Shown: one piece after another, positions 33,800-42,989 of the stretch
Layout: each line of letters opens with the position of its first letter
Position numbering within the stretch: position 1 is the first letter of the stretch
Assembly (NCBI GenBank): GCA_045123575.1
Contig: JBGVKG010000042.1
Coordinates: 1 to 64,000, forward strand
Reading direction: 5' to 3'
DNA from: SVEL01 sp045123575
Lineage (GTDB): Bacteria; Bacillota; Clostridia; Lachnospirales; Lachnospiraceae
Length of the DNA stretch: 64,000 nucleotides
Notes under the pieces: model-generated
Told to the model about the DNA's origin: nothing
Database searches by the model: none
The model's input: the letters and a program-made list of their open reading frames with translations, nothing else
Made by a program: the position numbers and the translations under genes

Positions 33800-35335
33800 A
33801 TGTCAATATATCATTGTTCAATCAAAATTATCAGTCGTGCCGGAGGACGTTCTGCAGTTGCATCTGCAGCATATCGCTCCGGCGAAAAATTGTACAACGA
33901 AGAAACCGGCATAACACACGATTTCATTCGTAAAGGTGGCGTTATAACAAGCGAGATAATGTTGCCTGTAAATGCTCCGTCTCGCTATATGGACAGAGAA
34001 ATATTATGGAACGAAGTACAGCAGATTGAGAAAAGGTCTGACGCACAATTTGCCCGTGAGGTTGAGGTAGCATTGCCGGTAGAAATGACAAGAGATGAAC
34101 AGATAGAATGTGTAAGAAATTATATTAATGAAAACTTTGTGTCGTTTGGTATGATTGCTGATTGGGCTTTGCACGATAAAGGTGATGGTAATCCACACGC
34201 TCACATAATGCTTACCATGAGAGGTATGGATGAGCATGAGCAGTGGTTGCAGAAACAAAAATCTGTGTTTGCCAATGCAAGGGATGAAAGTGGCAAGCCA
34301 ATTTATAATCCAGATTTACCATCATATAATCCTGCAGATAAGGAAAATACAGAGAGGTATCGAATACCGGTTTTGGATGAAAATGGAGAGCAAAAAAAGC
34401 GTGTACGAAGTGGTAAGGGCTGTGAGTATCTGTGGGAGAAGATATCCATTCCTGCAAATGATTGGAATGAGCATTCAAAGGCAGAAATATGGAGAAGGTC
34501 ATGGGCAGAGCATTGCAACAGATACCTAGATGAAAACAGCAAGATTGACCATAGAAGCTATGAGCGTCAGGGTATTGACAAAGAGCCTACGATTCATGAG
34601 GGTGTGGTGGCAAGACAGATGGAGAAGGATGGAAGAATAGCTGAAAGATGTCAGATTAACAGAGATGTCCGTGAGCGTAATTCCATCCGCGAGGAAATGG
34701 TAAGGCTTGCGAAGGAGATAACAGAAGCCATTATAACAAAGGCAGGTGAGATAATTGAAAGATTTAAGGGAATTAGAGGAAGTGTTGGAGCTTATAGAGA
34801 TGCAGCAGGAGATGATAGAGATTATGGAGTCACAGGAAGTGGCGATAGAGACTCTGAAACAGGAAAACAATATGTTAAGGGAACAGTTGGAAGAATCAAT
34901 GGATTTAAACGAACAGTTAAGTCAGCTGTCAAAGAAACAGAAGACACAGATAGAGAGATTGCAGAAACAGATAACGCAATTGAAAGAATTGCAAGAGTAA
35001 TCATGGAGAGAAAGGAGAGTATAAATGAACGACTTAAACGACTTAGAGAGCGTAGAACAGTTAGTCAGTATGATGGAGAATCTGCAGGACGAGGTGGAAT
35101 CATATGTGATACAGAACTCACAGCTTGCAGAGGAGAACTTGACACTACAGGAAGTGAACTCAAAGCTTTCATCAGAGAACTTAATACTAAAGAACGAGCT
35201 TCAGAAGAAAAGCGAGACGATAGTATCTCTGAACGAGCAGATAGGGAAGCTGGCGAAAGCAGATATGGTTCTGAAAGAGAACGAGAAACTGATACAAAGC
35301 GAGAGGGAAACCAGAGAAAGAGCAAAAGCCATTGA
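33800..35335 (+). CDS. MobA/MobL (MOBQ) relaxase
   Basis: The 511-residue protein has relaxase motif I with the catalytic Tyr in SAVASAAYRSGEKL (about 18-31) and the metal-binding His cluster HDKGDGNPHAHIMLTMR (about 128-144). It would nick oriT on the minus strand just upstream of its gene. The C-terminal third, from about residue 310, is hydrophilic and helical and overlaps two frames read in another register (34755-35000 and 35025-36119). AAGAGGTGA precedes the ATG. Confidence 0.92.
   Translation: MSIYHCSIKIISRAGGRSAVASAAYRSGEKLYNEETGITHDFIRKGGVITSEIMLPVNAPSRYMDREILWNEVQQIEKRSDAQFAREVEVALPVEMTRDEQIECVRNYINENFVSFGMIADWALHDKGDGNPHAHIMLTMRGMDEHEQWLQKQKSVFANARDESGKPIYNPDLPSYNPADKENTERYRIPVLDENGEQKKRVRSGKGCEYLWEKISIPANDWNEHSKAEIWRRSWAEHCNRYLDENSKIDHRSYERQGIDKEPTIHEGVVARQMEKDGRIAERCQINRDVRERNSIREEMVRLAKEITEAIITKAGEIIERFKGIRGSVGAYRDAAGDDRDYGVTGSGDRDSETGKQYVKGTVGRINGFKRTVKSAVKETEDTDREIAETDNAIERIARVIMERKESINERLKRLRERRTVSQYDGESAGRGGIICDTELTACRGELDTTGSELKAFIRELNTKERASEEKRDDSISERADREAGESRYGSERERETDTKREGNQRKSKSH
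34755..35000 (+). CDS. Nested coiled-coil protein inside the relaxase gene
   Basis: A TTG at 34755 preceded by AGGTGAG opens an 81-residue frame, entirely within the relaxase gene but in another register, encoding a near-perfect heptad coiled coil (LRELEEVLELIEMQQEMIEI ... LKQENNMLREQLEE). It resembles in plan the nested mbeB/mbeD genes of ColE1. It could be real or a shadow of a helical relaxase tail; the leucine heptads and ribosome binding site favour real. Confidence 0.5.
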   Translation: MKDLRELEEVLELIEMQQEMIEIMESQEVAIETLKQENNMLREQLEESMDLNEQLSQLSKKQKTQIERLQKQITQLKELQE

Positions 35336-36119
35336 GGATAGCTATATTCGTAAGGCGGCTGAACTAGAACGCAAAGAGGAATCAATAGAGCGTGATAGAA
35401 GCTGGCTAAAATATAAAAGTGAGGAGGTGGAAAAAACAGTTGCTTTCAAACTTTTAGTAGCAGAGGATGAGCTTAAGTCTAGAGTGGAACGAAAATATAA
35501 GGGTGTGATAATAGCAGTATTTATATATGGTTTTGTAGTTACGCTTATAAAAGCGTTGAAGGATGGATTGATAGTGGGAGATGCTATAGCCTTTGGCAAG
35601 GGTATCGTATATGGTGCTGTTATGGTGTGGGAGAGGATAAATTCTTTGGCATTATGGATGGCAAATCTAACCCATAAAGTGCCTGTGGAGTGGCTGTCGG
35701 TAGTTTTATACTGGATAGTAAGAATAGGTGTTGTAGGAGCTGTTATTGGTGGTATTGGAGTTTTGATGTTCTTAGGCTTAAGAAGGTATGCAAGTTATTT
35801 TAAAGATAATCAGATGGATTGTGTATCAGCGTTGGCAAGTCTTTGTGCATTTGCGATAGTATCATTTGCAGGAAGATTAATAAAATCAATCATATCCATC
35901 AATCTGATGGTAGTTATGATAGTGATGTTTGTGATGTATTCGGTGATTAGATGGGTTGTGTGCATGGGAAATCATGATTTGAGAAGAAATATAATTATAT
36001 GGAGCATAGCTGCAATATGGGTAGTTGGAGTGCTAGTAGGTATGTGGATGAGGTTTGGAGCGATGGCATTGATTTTGCTGCCGGTGGCAGGATTGGTTGT
36101 TATGATGATGAAAAGTTGA
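35025..36119 (+). CDS. Coiled-coil plus membrane mobilization protein, overlapping the relaxase gene
   Basis: The 364-residue protein starts with a coiled coil of about 150 residues (LESVEQLVSMMENLQDEVES ...), then about six membrane helices (about 163-360). Its first 311 bp overlap the end of the relaxase gene in a different frame. AAAGGAGAG with seven bases spacing gives a convincing start. The plan suggests a protein linking the relaxosome to the membrane or to a helper secretion channel. Confidence 0.75.
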   Translation: MNDLNDLESVEQLVSMMENLQDEVESYVIQNSQLAEENLTLQEVNSKLSSENLILKNELQKKSETIVSLNEQIGKLAKADMVLKENEKLIQSERETRERAKAIEDSYIRKAAELERKEESIERDRSWLKYKSEEVEKTVAFKLLVAEDELKSRVERKYKGVIIAVFIYGFVVTLIKALKDGLIVGDAIAFGKGIVYGAVMVWERINSLALWMANLTHKVPVEWLSVVLYWIVRIGVVGAVIGGIGVLMFLGLRRYASYFKDNQMDCVSALASLCAFAIVSFAGRLIKSIISINLMVVMIVMFVMYSVIRWVVCMGNHDLRRNIIIWSIAAIWVVGVLVGMWMRFGAMALILLPVAGLVVMMMKS

Positions 36120-36296
36120 GGGGGTATATGGATGTGTATGTATAAGGAATATGGCGAGGGAGCGTTATTCTGAGCAAAAAACATTGAAAAAAGAGTGATG
36201 GTATAATATAATCTTTAAAAAAGATAGATATGTTTGTTATTTGGTTCGATAGATTGCTATATACAAAAAAGATGGTTGCTAAAAGAGAGGAGTGTG

Positions 36297-37277
36297 ATGC
36301 AAATGCAAAAGAAACCTAAAAGTATTAATGCATTAATGACATATATGCGAGATGCAAAAGGGTTAAATATATCTGGAAGTGGTGATAAGAAAAAACTCAG
36401 ATATATGGGCTATTTTCATGGTTATAAGGGATATCGTTATCATAACAAACCGACAAATACATATGTATTCAATTCTTTTGATGAAGTGCAGGCAATTTAT
36501 GATTTTGATATGGCGGTTAAGACAATATTTTATCCAGAAATAATGTTTTTGGAAACGACATTAAAAAACTATGTTTTAGAAGTTATTTTGGAAGAAACTA
36601 AAAGTAAAAGATTTGCGGATGTTTATGCAAAAGTGTTGACCGATTATAAAATGTATTCAATAGGAAGTAATGATTATAAAAGAGCAATTAATAAAAGAAT
36701 GAATCTTCGAAATAAAGTATATAGCCTTATTTCGAGAGATTACGGTAAGCGCTTTATAGTAAATCATTATTATGACAAAGACCAGCCACTTCCGATATGG
36801 GCAATATTTGAATTGATAAGTCTTGGAGAATTTGGAACTTTTGTAGATTGTCTTGAACCAAATGTAGGGAAAAAAGTTTCTAAGAGCGTGGGAATAAAAG
36901 TTGCTTATGACAGAGATGGTAAATTGTTGCCATTGATAATATATGCTTTGAAAGATTTAAGGAATGCTGTAGCACATAATAACACAGTTTTTGATACTCG
37001 ATTTAAAACCGGTAAGGTGAATTTGAGAATAGCTAAGTGTATATGTTCAGAAACTGGAATTAAGAATATAACATTTGAGACGGTTGTTGATTATGTGATT
37101 CTTATATGTTTTATGATGAAATTGTTGAAGTGTCCAAAGAAAAAAATGATGACATTTATTAGATTGTTTGAAAGAAACTGTGAAGAGCTTAGAGGTAAGG
37201 TTTCTGTATCTATTTTTAACACTATAGTGTATACCGATACCAGAAATAAGTTGAATTTATTAAAAAAATATTTGTAG
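36297..37277 (+). CDS. Abi family protein (AbiD/AbiF-like)
   Basis: The 326-residue protein has the Abi_2 pattern: an N-terminal region followed by IYDFDMAVKTIFYPEIMFLETTLKNYVLE and, near residue 222, LKDLRNAVAHNN, the Rx4-6H HEPN-type motif, suggesting an RNase. These proteins abort phage infection. GAGAGGAG precedes ATG 36297 (ATG 36303 is possible). It is the defence cargo of the element. Confidence 0.8.
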   Translation: MQMQKKPKSINALMTYMRDAKGLNISGSGDKKKLRYMGYFHGYKGYRYHNKPTNTYVFNSFDEVQAIYDFDMAVKTIFYPEIMFLETTLKNYVLEVILEETKSKRFADVYAKVLTDYKMYSIGSNDYKRAINKRMNLRNKVYSLISRDYGKRFIVNHYYDKDQPLPIWAIFELISLGEFGTFVDCLEPNVGKKVSKSVGIKVAYDRDGKLLPLIIYALKDLRNAVAHNNTVFDTRFKTGKVNLRIAKCICSETGIKNITFETVVDYVILICFMMKLLKCPKKKMMTFIRLFERNCEELRGKVSVSIFNTIVYTDTRNKLNLLKKYL

Positions 37278-37293
37278 AAAATTCAAAAATCTA

Positions 37294-37393
37294 TTGCATA
37301 TAAATTTTTATTATGGCATAATATAATATAGAATTGCGGCGGACGTCTGCGGACTATGCCTAGGGAAGCTGGATGCGTCTGGCTTCTTTTTTT
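37294..37393 (+). ncRNA. Candidate short transcript: promoter followed by terminator
   Basis: TTGCAT (37294-37299), 17-bp spacer and CATAAT (37317-37322) are followed only 40 bases later by a terminator: GAAGC (37365-37369) and GCTTC (37382-37386) with a T-run to 37393. The near-palindrome GCGGACGTCTGC lies between. A transcript of about 60 nt from 37330 is possible. The terminator could instead serve the Abi gene. Confidence 0.4.
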
Positions 37394-37489
37394 ATGCTAT
37401 TATTTGAGTAAGATGGAGGGAAATCTTGATAAAAATTTGATATATATGATTTATAATTATATGATTGATTGAACAGGAGGTGTTAAGCG

Positions 37490-38161
37490 TTGCCAAAAAT
37501 TTTAATTGTTGATGATGAAAAAGATGTAGTTGCTCTTCTTTGTAATTATTTTGATTTATGTGGTTATGATGTGATATCCGCATGTGATGGAAAAAAAGCA
37601 CTTGAAAAAATAAGTCAGAAACCCGATATTATACTTCTCGATGTCAATATGCCAAAATTGAATGGACTTGAAGTGTGTAAAAAGATTCGGGAGTTTGTTT
37701 CTTGTCCGATTCTATTTTTAACGGCTAATGTTGATGATATTGACAAAATAAATGGCTTTTCTGCGGGTGGGGACGACTATATTACAAAGCCATTTTCCCT
37801 TGATGAATTGGGTGCCCGTGTTTCTGCTCACTTGCGCCGCAATATGAGATTGCAGAAAAAATCCGATTTGAAATTTAGCGACGATTTGGTTATAGACTAT
37901 TCCTCAAAAGCTGTCTATTTCAAGGACAAAACGATTTCATTCTCAAAAACTGAATTTGATATTATAGAATTGCTTTCCACAAATGTGGGTATGGTTTTTG
38001 ATAAAGAACGTATATATGAACGTTTATGGGGATTTGATAGCGACGGGTACTCTATGACAGTAGTAGAACATATTCGCAAAATACGAGCTAAATTTACAGA
38101 GGCAGGCTGTAAATCTTATATTGCAACAGTATGGGGGTGTGGTTATAAATGGGAAAACTAA
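37490..38161 (+). CDS. OmpR-family response regulator
   Basis: The 223-residue protein has a receiver domain (IVDDEKDVV; Asp in IILLDVNMP about residue 53; Lys in DDYITKPF) and a winged-helix DNA-binding domain (FDIIELLSTNVGMVF ... ERLWGFDSDGYSMTVVEHIRKIRAK). The start is TTG at 37490 with a strong AGGAGGTG. It overlaps the kinase gene by 13 bp. Such regulators control the linked transporter in response to antimicrobial peptides. Confidence 0.9.
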   Translation: MPKILIVDDEKDVVALLCNYFDLCGYDVISACDGKKALEKISQKPDIILLDVNMPKLNGLEVCKKIREFVSCPILFLTANVDDIDKINGFSAGGDDYITKPFSLDELGARVSAHLRRNMRLQKKSDLKFSDDLVIDYSSKAVYFKDKTISFSKTEFDIIELLSTNVGMVFDKERIYERLWGFDSDGYSMTVVEHIRKIRAKFTEAGCKSYIATVWGCGYKWEN

Positions 38162-39333
38162 AGAAATTTATTTTAAGAATACCGCTAATGCCCTTGCTGA
38201 TAATTGTTATGTCATTTTTTATCATATTAGCGGTAATTCTTTCAAAAACAACAATGAGTTATGCAAGTGAAAAAATACAACTTATTGAGGCGAAATATAT
38301 TTCGATAGAACAGAAAACTGAAGAAGTCAATGAATCGGCGTCTATAGTTACGCATTATATAGGTTATCTCCAGTTTTCCGTGGAAGATGAACAAGCACAT
38401 AAATTTTACACCATAATTTATGAGTATTCCTCTTTTTTCTGGTGTATTATCAGTATTATAATCGGAGGAGTTATCTTTTATTTTGGAAAGTTGAAAAAAC
38501 CGATAAGACTTTTGATAAATGCTTCCGAAAACATTTCCGAAGATAATCTTGACTTCGTTATAGATTATAGCGGAAAAGATGAATTGGGACAGTTATGTTC
38601 TTCTTTTGAAAAAATGCGTCTGTCGATTCAAGATAATAACCGAACAATGTGGCGAATGATTGAAGAAAAACGCCGATTGAATAATTCTTTTTCTCACGAA
38701 CTCAGAACACCACTTACTGTTATGAGGGGCAATGTCGAGCTTCTTCAAAAAGTCTATGCAAGGTCAGATGTTTCGGAGGATAAGAAAGTAACACTATTAA
38801 AAACTGTATCAAAGAACATTGAACGCATTGAAAACTATGTTTATAGTATGGGCACGATGAGTAAATTAGAGGATCAACCAATACAACCAAAGTGTACTGA
38901 CATAGGTGAACTCTCGGTTCAATTAGAAAAATCATTAGAAATACTCTGTCAAGGAAACGGACTTGTATCTAACTTTGAAGCGGAAACTGAATCCGGAGAT
39001 ATAAATGTTGATGTGAATATTATTATGCAGGTATTTGAGAATATTGTTTCAAATGCTGTTCGGTACGCCGTAAAATCAATAGATGTATTTTACTGTGTGT
39101 CAGCAGATTGTTTAACTATATCTGTATCAGACGATGGAACTGGATTCACGGAAGAAGAACTTAAGATAGCGACTGCGCCCTATTACACGGGAAATCAAAA
39201 TGATAACGAACTTCATTTTGGACTTGGTTTATATCTATGCAAAATACTATGTGAAAAGCATAAAGGAGCATTGAATCTTACAAATAATTCCACTACTGGG
39301 GCGTGTGTGATTGCTTCATTTTTCTGCAAATAA
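38149..39333 (+). CDS. HAMP-containing sensor histidine kinase
   Basis: The 394-residue protein has two membrane helices (about 11-31 and 93-115) flanking a short extracytoplasmic region of about 60 residues, a HAMP domain, the H-box SFSHELRTPLTVM (about residue 180), and ATPase boxes NIVSNAVRY, DDGTGFT and FGLGLYLCK. It pairs with the response regulator encoded just upstream. Confidence 0.9.
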   Translation: MGKLKKFILRIPLMPLLIIVMSFFIILAVILSKTTMSYASEKIQLIEAKYISIEQKTEEVNESASIVTHYIGYLQFSVEDEQAHKFYTIIYEYSSFFWCIISIIIGGVIFYFGKLKKPIRLLINASENISEDNLDFVIDYSGKDELGQLCSSFEKMRLSIQDNNRTMWRMIEEKRRLNNSFSHELRTPLTVMRGNVELLQKVYARSDVSEDKKVTLLKTVSKNIERIENYVYSMGTMSKLEDQPIQPKCTDIGELSVQLEKSLEILCQGNGLVSNFEAETESGDINVDVNIIMQVFENIVSNAVRYAVKSIDVFYCVSADCLTISVSDDGTGFTEEELKIATAPYYTGNQNDNELHFGLGLYLCKILCEKHKGALNLTNNSTTGACVIASFFCK

Positions 39334-39431
39334 TATTTAATTTATGATATTTTCTTGATATTTGAATTGTAAAATGACCTTGCTATTAACAATAGTAAGG
39401 TTATTTTTTTCTAATTCAAGGAGTGAAAATT

Positions 39432-40112
39432 ATGGATAGAATACTAAATGTTAAAAACATATCCAAAAGTTACAAAATTGGAAGCACAAAAGTTCTGGCT
39501 CTTAAAAGTACAACTTTAGAAATTAAGAAGGGCGAAATTGTCGTTGTTATCGGAAAAAGCGGTTCGGGCAAAAGTACCCTTTTGAATATTCTCGGCGGTC
39601 TTATAGTTCCGGATTCAGGCGAAGTGATGTTAGATGGCAAAAATCTTTATGGGCTGAGTGAAAAGGAACGAGCAAAAATCCGAAATCAAAAATGCGGTTT
39701 TATTTATCAGAATTTCAATCTGATCAATGAATTGTCCGTTATAAATAATATTAGACTGCCTTTTGATATAGCAGGCAAACCGTATAACATCAAAAGGGAA
39801 AAGGAACTGCTTGATGTTTTGGATTTAGGTAAAAGACGCAATTTTTACCCGACACAGTTATCCGGTGGTGAAAGACAACGTACCGCCGTTGCACGAGCTT
39901 TGCTAATGGAACCTTCCATTATTCTTGCGGATGAGCCAACTGGTAATCTAGATCTTGAATCAGGAAACAAGTTGATGGCATTTGTAAAGCGTACCAATAG
40001 AGAACAAGGGCAAACCTATGTCATTGTAACCCACGATCTTGAATGGCTGAAAATTGCTCATACAGTTTACAGAATGAGTGACGGAAGGTTAGAGCAGGAG
40101 GTGCAGAAATGA
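39432..40112 (+). CDS. ABC transporter ATP-binding protein (cargo)
   Basis: The 226-residue ATPase has Walker A GKSGSGKST, Q-loop FIYQNFNLI, signature LSGGERQR, Walker B IILADEPTGNLD and the H-loop VTHD. AAGGAG with eight bases spacing supports ATG 39432. It overlaps the permease gene by 4 bp. MacB-like class; with the TCS it forms a resistance-type module. Confidence 0.92.
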   Translation: MDRILNVKNISKSYKIGSTKVLALKSTTLEIKKGEIVVVIGKSGSGKSTLLNILGGLIVPDSGEVMLDGKNLYGLSEKERAKIRNQKCGFIYQNFNLINELSVINNIRLPFDIAGKPYNIKREKELLDVLDLGKRRNFYPTQLSGGERQRTAVARALLMEPSIILADEPTGNLDLESGNKLMAFVKRTNREQGQTYVIVTHDLEWLKIAHTVYRMSDGRLEQEVQK

Positions 40113-42745
40113 AACATATATTAGGTTTGATTAAAATATCCGCAAAAAGTTTGTTGCACAAAAACAGTGGAAACAAGCTATCGCTCATAGCAATATGCAT
40201 TCTAACGCTTGTTCCTATGTTTTTGTATAACACAACAAACAGTATTATTGCAACCGTCAAAGAACAAAGAACAGCCGTTTACGGAATCTTTGATGAAATT
40301 TATTATCGTGAGCAAGTGTCGGAATTATCAACATTCACCGACGAAACATTTGAGGGACTACTGCCCAATTACAGATACGAAAGTTATGGTGTATTCTATA
40401 CGGCTAAAACCTTACCCTTGGAGGGAAACAAAAGTCTCAACTTAGGCTTTGCAGACTCCGAAGCAATACGGATCGGTTGTATAAGCATAAAAGAAGGTCG
40501 CCTGCCGGAAACCGACAATGAAATTGCGTTGACTGAAGGTATCGCACAAGAATTAGGAAATTATAGTGTCGGGCAGGAAATTACCATTGAAAATCAAACG
40601 TATTCTCTGTGCGGAATCGTAAATGACTTCGGAAGATTATGGCCCCGTGGTGAGTTACAGATAAAGGACAACATTACTCCTGTCAATGCGTTTATCACCC
40701 AAAACCGTCTTGAACAAGTTTTTAAAGAAACCCACAGTATCACACAACAAATTGTTATCATTAAAGAAGCGGAAATCGTTAATTCCAATGATGATACAAC
40801 AAGGCTGTTTTCAAGCAATAAATCTTTTGATGTAAGTGAGAATTTCTCCATTCCTCAGAGTTTTATGGTCTTGATGTATGTAATATCGTTATTGATCGTA
40901 ACAACGATTTTGATTATGAACAAGACGAAGATTCTTGCAAGAATCCGCAACTACCTCTTACTCGGTATGAACAAAGGAAGTATTTTCTTTGTTCTTATGT
41001 TTGAAATGATTTGCATTTTGATCATTGGTGCTGCGGTGGGAAGTGTACTCAGTTTCTTTGCATCAAAGGCTTGTCTGCATCTTCTTCTGAATAATGAATA
41101 CAGTTCTCCGGTATTTGATTTCAATATGCAGTTGAACACGTCACTGATACTGTCCCTTTGCGTAGGGTTTATTACTGCTTTTACAATCTATGCAGCGTAC
41201 ATCGTAAAGCAGATTGCACTTGACAGTGAGATAAGCGGAAAGCATTATAAAAATACGAAGGCAAGAATAAGTATATTCAAATTGGATATGTTCAAAAATC
41301 GCAAAGCAATTATAGCGATTGTACTGCTGATTTCATTGTCGTGTACGTTATTGTCCTACGGAATCGCATATAAAAATTATTTCACCGAGGATGTAACAGA
41401 AACAAATTTAAACTATGTAGAAAATGATTATGACTTTCAGTTTGCCTCAAAACTGATCAACGCACCTCCTCTTACGGATAAAGTCACGGGAGAACAGATT
41501 ACCCCCTTGCTTTTTACAAACAATTACGAAAAGAACGGAGCTGACCAAGACTTTATTGATTCCGTTGCATCCATTTCGGGAGTGTCGAAGATTTTATCAT
41601 ACAGAGAGAATCAAAAAATGAATCTCCTTGTAAAAGCTGACAGCATTGACACGTATTTTGATGGTTCCGACTCGATGCCTGATGGCAGATATAGTATGGA
41701 AACATTTATGCAAATCAACAATTATAATCTCATTTGGGATACATTCCAATATGCAGATGACGATGTGTTGATATGCAGCGAGATCGTCGGATATAGCCAG
41801 CAAAGTTTGGAAGAGCTAAAGGCATCTGTTATTGAGGGTGAAATCAACATAGACAAGATAATGTCGGGAGAAGAAGTCATTCTCCGTGTTCCCGCATACA
41901 AAATAACGGAGCAGGATTTCGGTGGAACGATACTAAGAGGAATTATCCCTGCAGAGTATGACGATCCGGATGCAATCAATATGACACAGTTTAAGGTCGG
42001 TGATGAAATTACACTTTCGGGATTGCTTACGGACGAGCCGTTAAACGGCGGTGTCGCAGAATCGGATATATCTTTGTTTTACCGAAAGGATGTAACGGTA
42101 AAAATCGGTGCTATTATCCGCAGTACCGATGGTAAACTCATTTCAAGCAGAGCTGGAGCAGCTTGTTCGGTTCTGACTGCAAATGAAGCATTGGACGAGT
42201 TGGGAATCCCCGCCACTTACAGCGTAGTAAGCATTTATACCGATATTGATGCAAACAACACACTAATTGCGAAAGAACTGCAAGTATTGGGTCTTGATTA
42301 CCCCAATATGACATTTGAGAATTGGTCAAGTGATGTTAGGACGTATAAGATCTACAATTTGCTTGTGACTATTTTCGCCGTGACATTTATGGGCATACTA
42401 ACAGTAGTAACCTTTACGATGCTTCTAATTCAGCTTGTTATAAAGACAAGATTGAGCCTTTCGACATACACACTTTATCGAATCAACGGCTTGAGTTTCC
42501 GAAAACTGATAGCATCCTTGCTCCTGCAGTTAGTAGCGGCTTTCTCCATTGGAGCTATATTATCAGTACCAATGACATGGTTGTTAATTAAAAAGGGCTT
42601 CAATATTTTAGGCGCAATAACGCATTACTTTACGCAAAGCGATTATCTGTTTGTTGTACTAAGCGTGTTTTTGCTTATGATTGTTTCGTTTATTCCAAGT
42701 TTAGTAATACTGTATAAGCGGAAAAAGAATATTCTTTTAGATTAG
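40109..42745 (+). CDS. FtsX-like ABC permease (cargo)
   Basis: The 878-residue protein has an N-terminal membrane helix, an extracytoplasmic domain, three membrane helices (about 245-380), another helix near 400, a second large extracytoplasmic domain, and three C-terminal helices, that is, two fused FtsX-type units. It forms the exporter with the preceding ATPase; the two-component system beside it suggests response to peptide antibiotics or bacteriocins. Codon use here is richer in G+C than in the chromosomal genes, consistent with recent acquisition. Confidence 0.87.
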   Translation: MKHILGLIKISAKSLLHKNSGNKLSLIAICILTLVPMFLYNTTNSIIATVKEQRTAVYGIFDEIYYREQVSELSTFTDETFEGLLPNYRYESYGVFYTAKTLPLEGNKSLNLGFADSEAIRIGCISIKEGRLPETDNEIALTEGIAQELGNYSVGQEITIENQTYSLCGIVNDFGRLWPRGELQIKDNITPVNAFITQNRLEQVFKETHSITQQIVIIKEAEIVNSNDDTTRLFSSNKSFDVSENFSIPQSFMVLMYVISLLIVTTILIMNKTKILARIRNYLLLGMNKGSIFFVLMFEMICILIIGAAVGSVLSFFASKACLHLLLNNEYSSPVFDFNMQLNTSLILSLCVGFITAFTIYAAYIVKQIALDSEISGKHYKNTKARISIFKLDMFKNRKAIIAIVLLISLSCTLLSYGIAYKNYFTEDVTETNLNYVENDYDFQFASKLINAPPLTDKVTGEQITPLLFTNNYEKNGADQDFIDSVASISGVSKILSYRENQKMNLLVKADSIDTYFDGSDSMPDGRYSMETFMQINNYNLIWDTFQYADDDVLICSEIVGYSQQSLEELKASVIEGEINIDKIMSGEEVILRVPAYKITEQDFGGTILRGIIPAEYDDPDAINMTQFKVGDEITLSGLLTDEPLNGGVAESDISLFYRKDVTVKIGAIIRSTDGKLISSRAGAACSVLTANEALDELGIPATYSVVSIYTDIDANNTLIAKELQVLGLDYPNMTFENWSSDVRTYKIYNLLVTIFAVTFMGILTVVTFTMLLIQLVIKTRLSLSTYTLYRINGLSFRKLIASLLLQLVAAFSIGAILSVPMTWLLIKKGFNILGAITHYFTQSDYLFVVLSVFLLMIVSFIPSLVILYKRKKNILLD

Positions 42746-42776
42746 TAAAATTATAGAAGGTTCTAATGATTAAGAT

Positions 42777-42817
42777 GTCTACATTTTGTCTACAAAAACT
42801 AGTAAAACTCAGTAGAC
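42777..42817. repeat. Right arm-type integrase sites (GTCTACA)
   Basis: GTCTACA at 42777 and GTCTACAAAA at 42788 are 11 bp apart, as at the left end, and an inverted AGTAGAC lies at 42811-42817. The 747-bp gap 42746-43492 holds these sites, attR, a terminator, a 91-bp repeat pair and the promoter of the next operon, but no gene I can support. Confidence 0.6.
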
Positions 42818-42892
42818 GAGGCGGAATAATTAGAAAATATATACAAGATATGCTATAAATTAAACTAAAAAGACACGATATATAGACTACAT

Positions 42893-42906
42893 TATAGAGT
42901 TTGAAT
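42893..42906 (+). other. attR core, 14-bp direct repeat
   Basis: TATAGAGTTTGAAT, identical to 28935-28948, marks the right boundary of the element. Confidence 0.8.
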
Positions 42907-42926
42907 AGGAAATGGACTGAGAGCAG

Positions 42927-42989
42927 TCAAAGATAATAAAAGATGCCGAGCGCAAGTTTACTTGTGGCTCGGTATTTTTTATTATCTTT
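42927..42989. terminator. Long bidirectional terminator, probably the original guaA terminator
   Basis: CAAAGATAATAAAA pairs with TTTTTTATTATCTTTG outside, and GCCGAGC with GGCTCGG plus CAAG/CTTG inside. It lies 21 bp after attR, where the guaA transcript would end in an uninterrupted chromosome. Confidence 0.8.

Larger units (their letters stand above)
28949..42906 (+). mobile_element. Integrated mobilizable element at guaA (about 14 kb)
   Basis: The segment is bounded by a 14-bp direct repeat and holds a tyrosine integrase, excisionase-like protein, repressor, replication-like protein, oriT, relaxase, mobilization proteins, an Abi protein and a regulator/kinase/ABC cargo. It has no visible conjugation (type IV secretion) genes, so it should be mobilised in trans. 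The 3' end of guaA is a known insertion point for genomic islands. Paired GTCTACA sites lie just inside both ends. Confidence 0.85.

Noticed and set aside
34822..35599. Ser/Leu-rich minus-strand frames under the mobilization genes
   Set aside because: They are complements of coiled-coil coding sequence on the plus strand and lack starts with ribosome binding sites.
28949..42906. Prophage instead of mobilizable element
   Set aside because: No capsid, terminase, tail or lysis genes; instead there is an oriT, relaxase and mobilization proteins.
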